Below are positions 52,008 through 53,842 of a DNA stretch of 53,842 bases, one piece after another; the first letter of the stretch is position 1, and the number at the start of each line of letters is the position of its first letter. Location: NCBI GenBank assembly GCA_002335055.1, contig DDCH01000009.1, positions 105,407 to 159,248 on the forward strand. Reading direction: 5' to 3'. The DNA is from Sulfurimonas sp. UBA2011 (GTDB lineage: Bacteria > Campylobacterota > Campylobacteria > Campylobacterales > Sulfurimonadaceae). The notes below the pieces were generated by a model. It did not search any database. It was not told the origin of the DNA and saw only the letters and a list, made by a program, of their open reading frames with translations. The translations under genes were made by a program, and so were the position numbers.

Positions 52008-52049
52008 AGTGTTAAATTCCTAAATGATTATAATGGTGACATTATAGTA

Positions 52050-52055
52050 TATAAT
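52050..52055 (+). promoter_or_regulatory. -10 box close to the lapG start
   Basis: Perfect TATAAT ending 5 bases before ATG 52061 and 8 before the adjacent ATG 52064, without a ribosome site. Leaderless-type arrangement. Confidence 0.5.
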
Positions 52056-52060
52056 CCTTT

Positions 52061-52585
52061 ATGATGATTTTGAGATTGCTATTATTGGTTTTTATATTGT
52101 GCAGCTTTGTTGATGCTCAGAACTAAATGACAAAAGAGATAGAACTAAAAGCTACTACAGTATATGGTTCAAGAGCACAAAATCGTTTTAAAAGTATAGA
52201 AAAATCCCTTTTAGTAAAACTCCAAAATAAACCAGAGATGACAAAACTCAATGTTGTGAACACTTGGGTAAATGGGATTTCCTATAAAAGTGATAAAGAA
52301 ACTTATGGTGTAAATGACTACTGGGCAACACTGTATAAATTTGTTGGTAAAAACAAGGGTGATTGTGAAGACTATACTATCGCAAAATATTACATACTTA
52401 AAGAGTTAGGCATTAACCCTAATCGTATGAAATTTACCTATGTACTATATACAAATAGACTCGTTTTACCTGCTTCAAAAAGAAGTGATATTATAAAGGT
52501 GGTTAAGATGATAAATGGGGATACTGGTCCTAAATCAAAAAAGTGGAAAAAGCTCGAAGCTAACATGAAAAGGAAAAAACTATGA
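52061..52585 (+). pseudogene. lapG: LapG-type periplasmic cysteine protease, inactivated
   Basis: LapG (BTLCP/DUF920 family) cuts giant surface adhesins when LapD releases it. A signal peptide from ATG 52061 (MMILRLLLLVFILCSFVDA) is followed by an in-frame TAA at 52124-52126. The same frame then gives the mature protein with the catalytic Cys in KNKGDCEDYTIAKYY (codon 52364-52366). After FTYVLYTNR it jumps to LVLPASKRSDIIKVV; the family segment between, with the catalytic His (AHMVLxYY) and Asp, is absent, and no His occurs after the Cys. So two independent defects exist. The TGA overlaps the lapD ATG. Confidence 0.8.
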
Positions 52586-53842
52586 CACTCTTTAAGCAAC
52601 TCGCACTCGTAGTCTCTATGATAATTATAGTAATGCTTGGGGCAGTTATGTATATAAACTACACCTCTGCAAAACAAGATATGATAGATAGCCTTTATCA
52701 GAGTACGGTAAACAATATCTCAACACTAAGTAGCAAAATAGCTGATGCAAAAGGGCATGAAGCACTAACTATAACTACTATTGATGCAGAGTTTGATGCG
52801 GGTTACTATATGCTTATAGAATTTACATCAAATGATGGGCTTTTTCATTATAAACAGATAGATGATAATGTAGTAGAAGGTGTCCCTCCTTGGTTTATGA
52901 AGTATACAGATATAAAGGTAGTTAAAGTCACAAGTGATGTATCTCTTGGATGGGAGATGTTCGGGGAAGTAACTGTTATGGGTGACATAGGGGTTGTTTA
53001 TAAGGCACTTTATAAGATGTTTGTTAAACTACTATACCTATTTGTAATTTCAGTTCTGATAGCTCTTATTGTCTTAAGTATATTACTCCATTTTGTACTT
53101 AAACCACTTAAATTCATTCAAAATCAAGCAGAAGCTATTTTAAAAAATGAGTTTGTTATTCAAAAAAAAGAGCCTTATACTACTGAGTTTAAAGGAGTTA
53201 TAAATGGCATGAACTCTATGGTTAAAAAAGTGGAAGATATTTTCAATAAAGCAAATGAAGTAGCTATAAGAAACCGTGAACTGCTATACACAGATCCTGT
53301 TACAACACTTTTTAATAGACGCTACCTTATGCTTAAACTTCCAGATTTACTCAACCAAAACAATAAAATCAATGGTGGAACAGTACTCTTTATAGGTTTG
53401 AGTAGTATAGAAGTTCTTAATCAGTTCATAAGTAGAAGACATACAAACAACTTAATAATTGCTTTTACTAAAACCTTGGATAAGGTGACAAAAAAGTTTG
53501 ATGATAGACTTATCTGTCGGTTGAATGAGACTGAGTTTTTGCTTGTCGTACCAGAGTGTGAAGCGGACCAAGCAAGCGATATGCAAAGACGAATCAACCG
53601 TTCTTTTTTAAATCTTTTAAGTACAAATAAAATGAATGAAGATAATGTAAACATAAACATAGGACTTTATCGATATAACAGTGGTGTAAGTATTGCAGAC
53701 CTACTCACACACTCAGATACAGCACTTTCAAATGCAATTGCAGATGAGACAAGTAGTGCTTACCTTTATGAAGAAAAAGATGCTCAAAACACACTTGCCA
53801 AAGAGCAGTGGAGAAGTATAATAGAGAATGCTATAAAAGAGA
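52582..53842 (+). CDS. lapD: LapD-like c-di-GMP receptor (3' end outside the window)
   Basis: An open frame of 420 codons running off the right edge. Order: TM1 (about 8-26), periplasmic LapD/MoxY-type domain (27-148, including GVPPWFMKYTDIKVV and the Trp-bearing SLGWEMFGEV), TM2 (149-173), a HAMP-like linker, then a GGDEF domain starting TDPVTTLFNRRYLMLKL (238-254). The GGDEF signature is degenerate (RLNETEFLLVV at 313-323), as in LapD, which senses c-di-GMP through a C-terminal EAL domain expected beyond the window. It overlaps lapG by four bases (ATGA). Its normal partner LapG is defective here. Confidence 0.85.
   Translation, partial: MTLFKQLALVVSMIIIVMLGAVMYINYTSAKQDMIDSLYQSTVNNISTLSSKIADAKGHEALTITTIDAEFDAGYYMLIEFTSNDGLFHYKQIDDNVVEGVPPWFMKYTDIKVVKVTSDVSLGWEMFGEVTVMGDIGVVYKALYKMFVKLLYLFVISVLIALIVLSILLHFVLKPLKFIQNQAEAILKNEFVIQKKEPYTTEFKGVINGMNSMVKKVEDIFNKANEVAIRNRELLYTDPVTTLFNRRYLMLKLPDLLNQNNKINGGTVLFIGLSSIEVLNQFISRRHTNNLIIAFTKTLDKVTKKFDDRLICRLNETEFLLVVPECEADQASDMQRRINRSFLNLLSTNKMNEDNVNINIGLYRYNSGVSIADLLTHSDTALSNAIADETSSAYLYEEKDAQNTLAKEQWRSIIENAIKE

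Noticed and set aside
33126..52126. Several in-frame TAA/TGA codons soon after signal peptides, which might suggest stop-codon recoding.
   Set aside because: All long core genes end normally at TAA, TGA or TAG and contain no internal in-frame stops, and the affected genes also have frameshifts or deletions. Ordinary gene decay explains this better.
1..53842. Search for tRNA genes, CRISPR repeats, transposases, integrases and phage genes.
   Set aside because: No T-loop/acceptor patterns, regularly spaced repeats or recognisable mobile-element proteins were seen by eye; tRNAscan and CRISPR finders would confirm.

Overview
The window reads as chromosome of an AT-rich Campylobacterota bacterium, most like Sulfurimonas or a close relative. 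Three things support this. The block HIT-pheS-pheT-aroA-ispH-rpsA-hypothetical-serA has the order I know from Helicobacter pylori (HP0404 to HP0397). The block ispB-hemA-proS-...-hemC also matches H. pylori (HP0240 to HP0237). The remaining content fits a sulfur- or hydrogen-oxidising member of the phylum: a hydrogenase maturation protease, several small c-type cytochromes, DsbD, a UbiD-type decarboxylase and LapG/LapD. No tRNA, rRNA, CRISPR array, insertion sequence or phage gene was seen.

Layout. 1-7.2 kb: tail of a hydrogenase locus, ribF-truD, a CDF metal transporter, cmoB with a broken thioesterase, a methyltransferase/metallo-hydrolase pair, a ferritin-like protein and a monoheme cytochrome. 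7.3-19.7 kb: long co-directional runs nadE-aminotransferase-lpxK, argB-hypothetical-ispB-hemA-proS-fxsA-dsb-hemC-ubiD. 19.7-22.4 kb: a frameshifted cytochrome, argH, osmC, hinT. 22.5-31.8 kb: pheS to serA. 31.9-35 kb: wreckage of an RND efflux operon and a broken DUF255 gene. 35-37.3 kb: hypothetical-coaX-hisG-methyltransferase. 37.3-42.5 kb (minus strand): an intact DUF255 gene, a tiny lipoprotein, plsC-pdxJ-pdxA-nitroreductase. 42.5-45.8 kb: kinase remnant, BFD-like protein, dsbD-thioredoxin-(broken gene). 45.8-50.5 kb: an RhlE-type helicase divergent from an unusual helicase-domain protein, lpxB, a cytochrome and a catalytically dead dihydroorotase homologue. 50.5-53.8 kb: GGDEF remnant, tgt, a broken lapG and the start of lapD.

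The intact genes are almost all core metabolism, translation, tRNA modification, cofactor and envelope biosynthesis. Against that background at least eight loci are visibly damaged by in-frame stops, single-base frameshifts or internal deletions: thioesterase, cytochrome c, tolC/RND pump, DUF255 paralogue, histidine kinase, secreted protein after dsbD, GAF/GGDEF protein and LapG protease. The losses concentrate in efflux, signalling, surface-adhesion control and accessory redox genes. I infer relaxed selection, for example recent host association or a population bottleneck. Sequencing error could explain the single-base cases but not the multi-hundred-base deletions.

Most notable for follow-up: a stand-alone, motif-degenerate DEAD-box second RecA domain (47226-47945) sharing a promoter region with a true helicase; the dead dihydroorotase-like protein; LapG without its catalytic His next to an apparently open LapD; and a repeated arrangement in which a -10 box ends 5-8 bases before the start codon with no Shine-Dalgarno, suggesting leaderless mRNAs.
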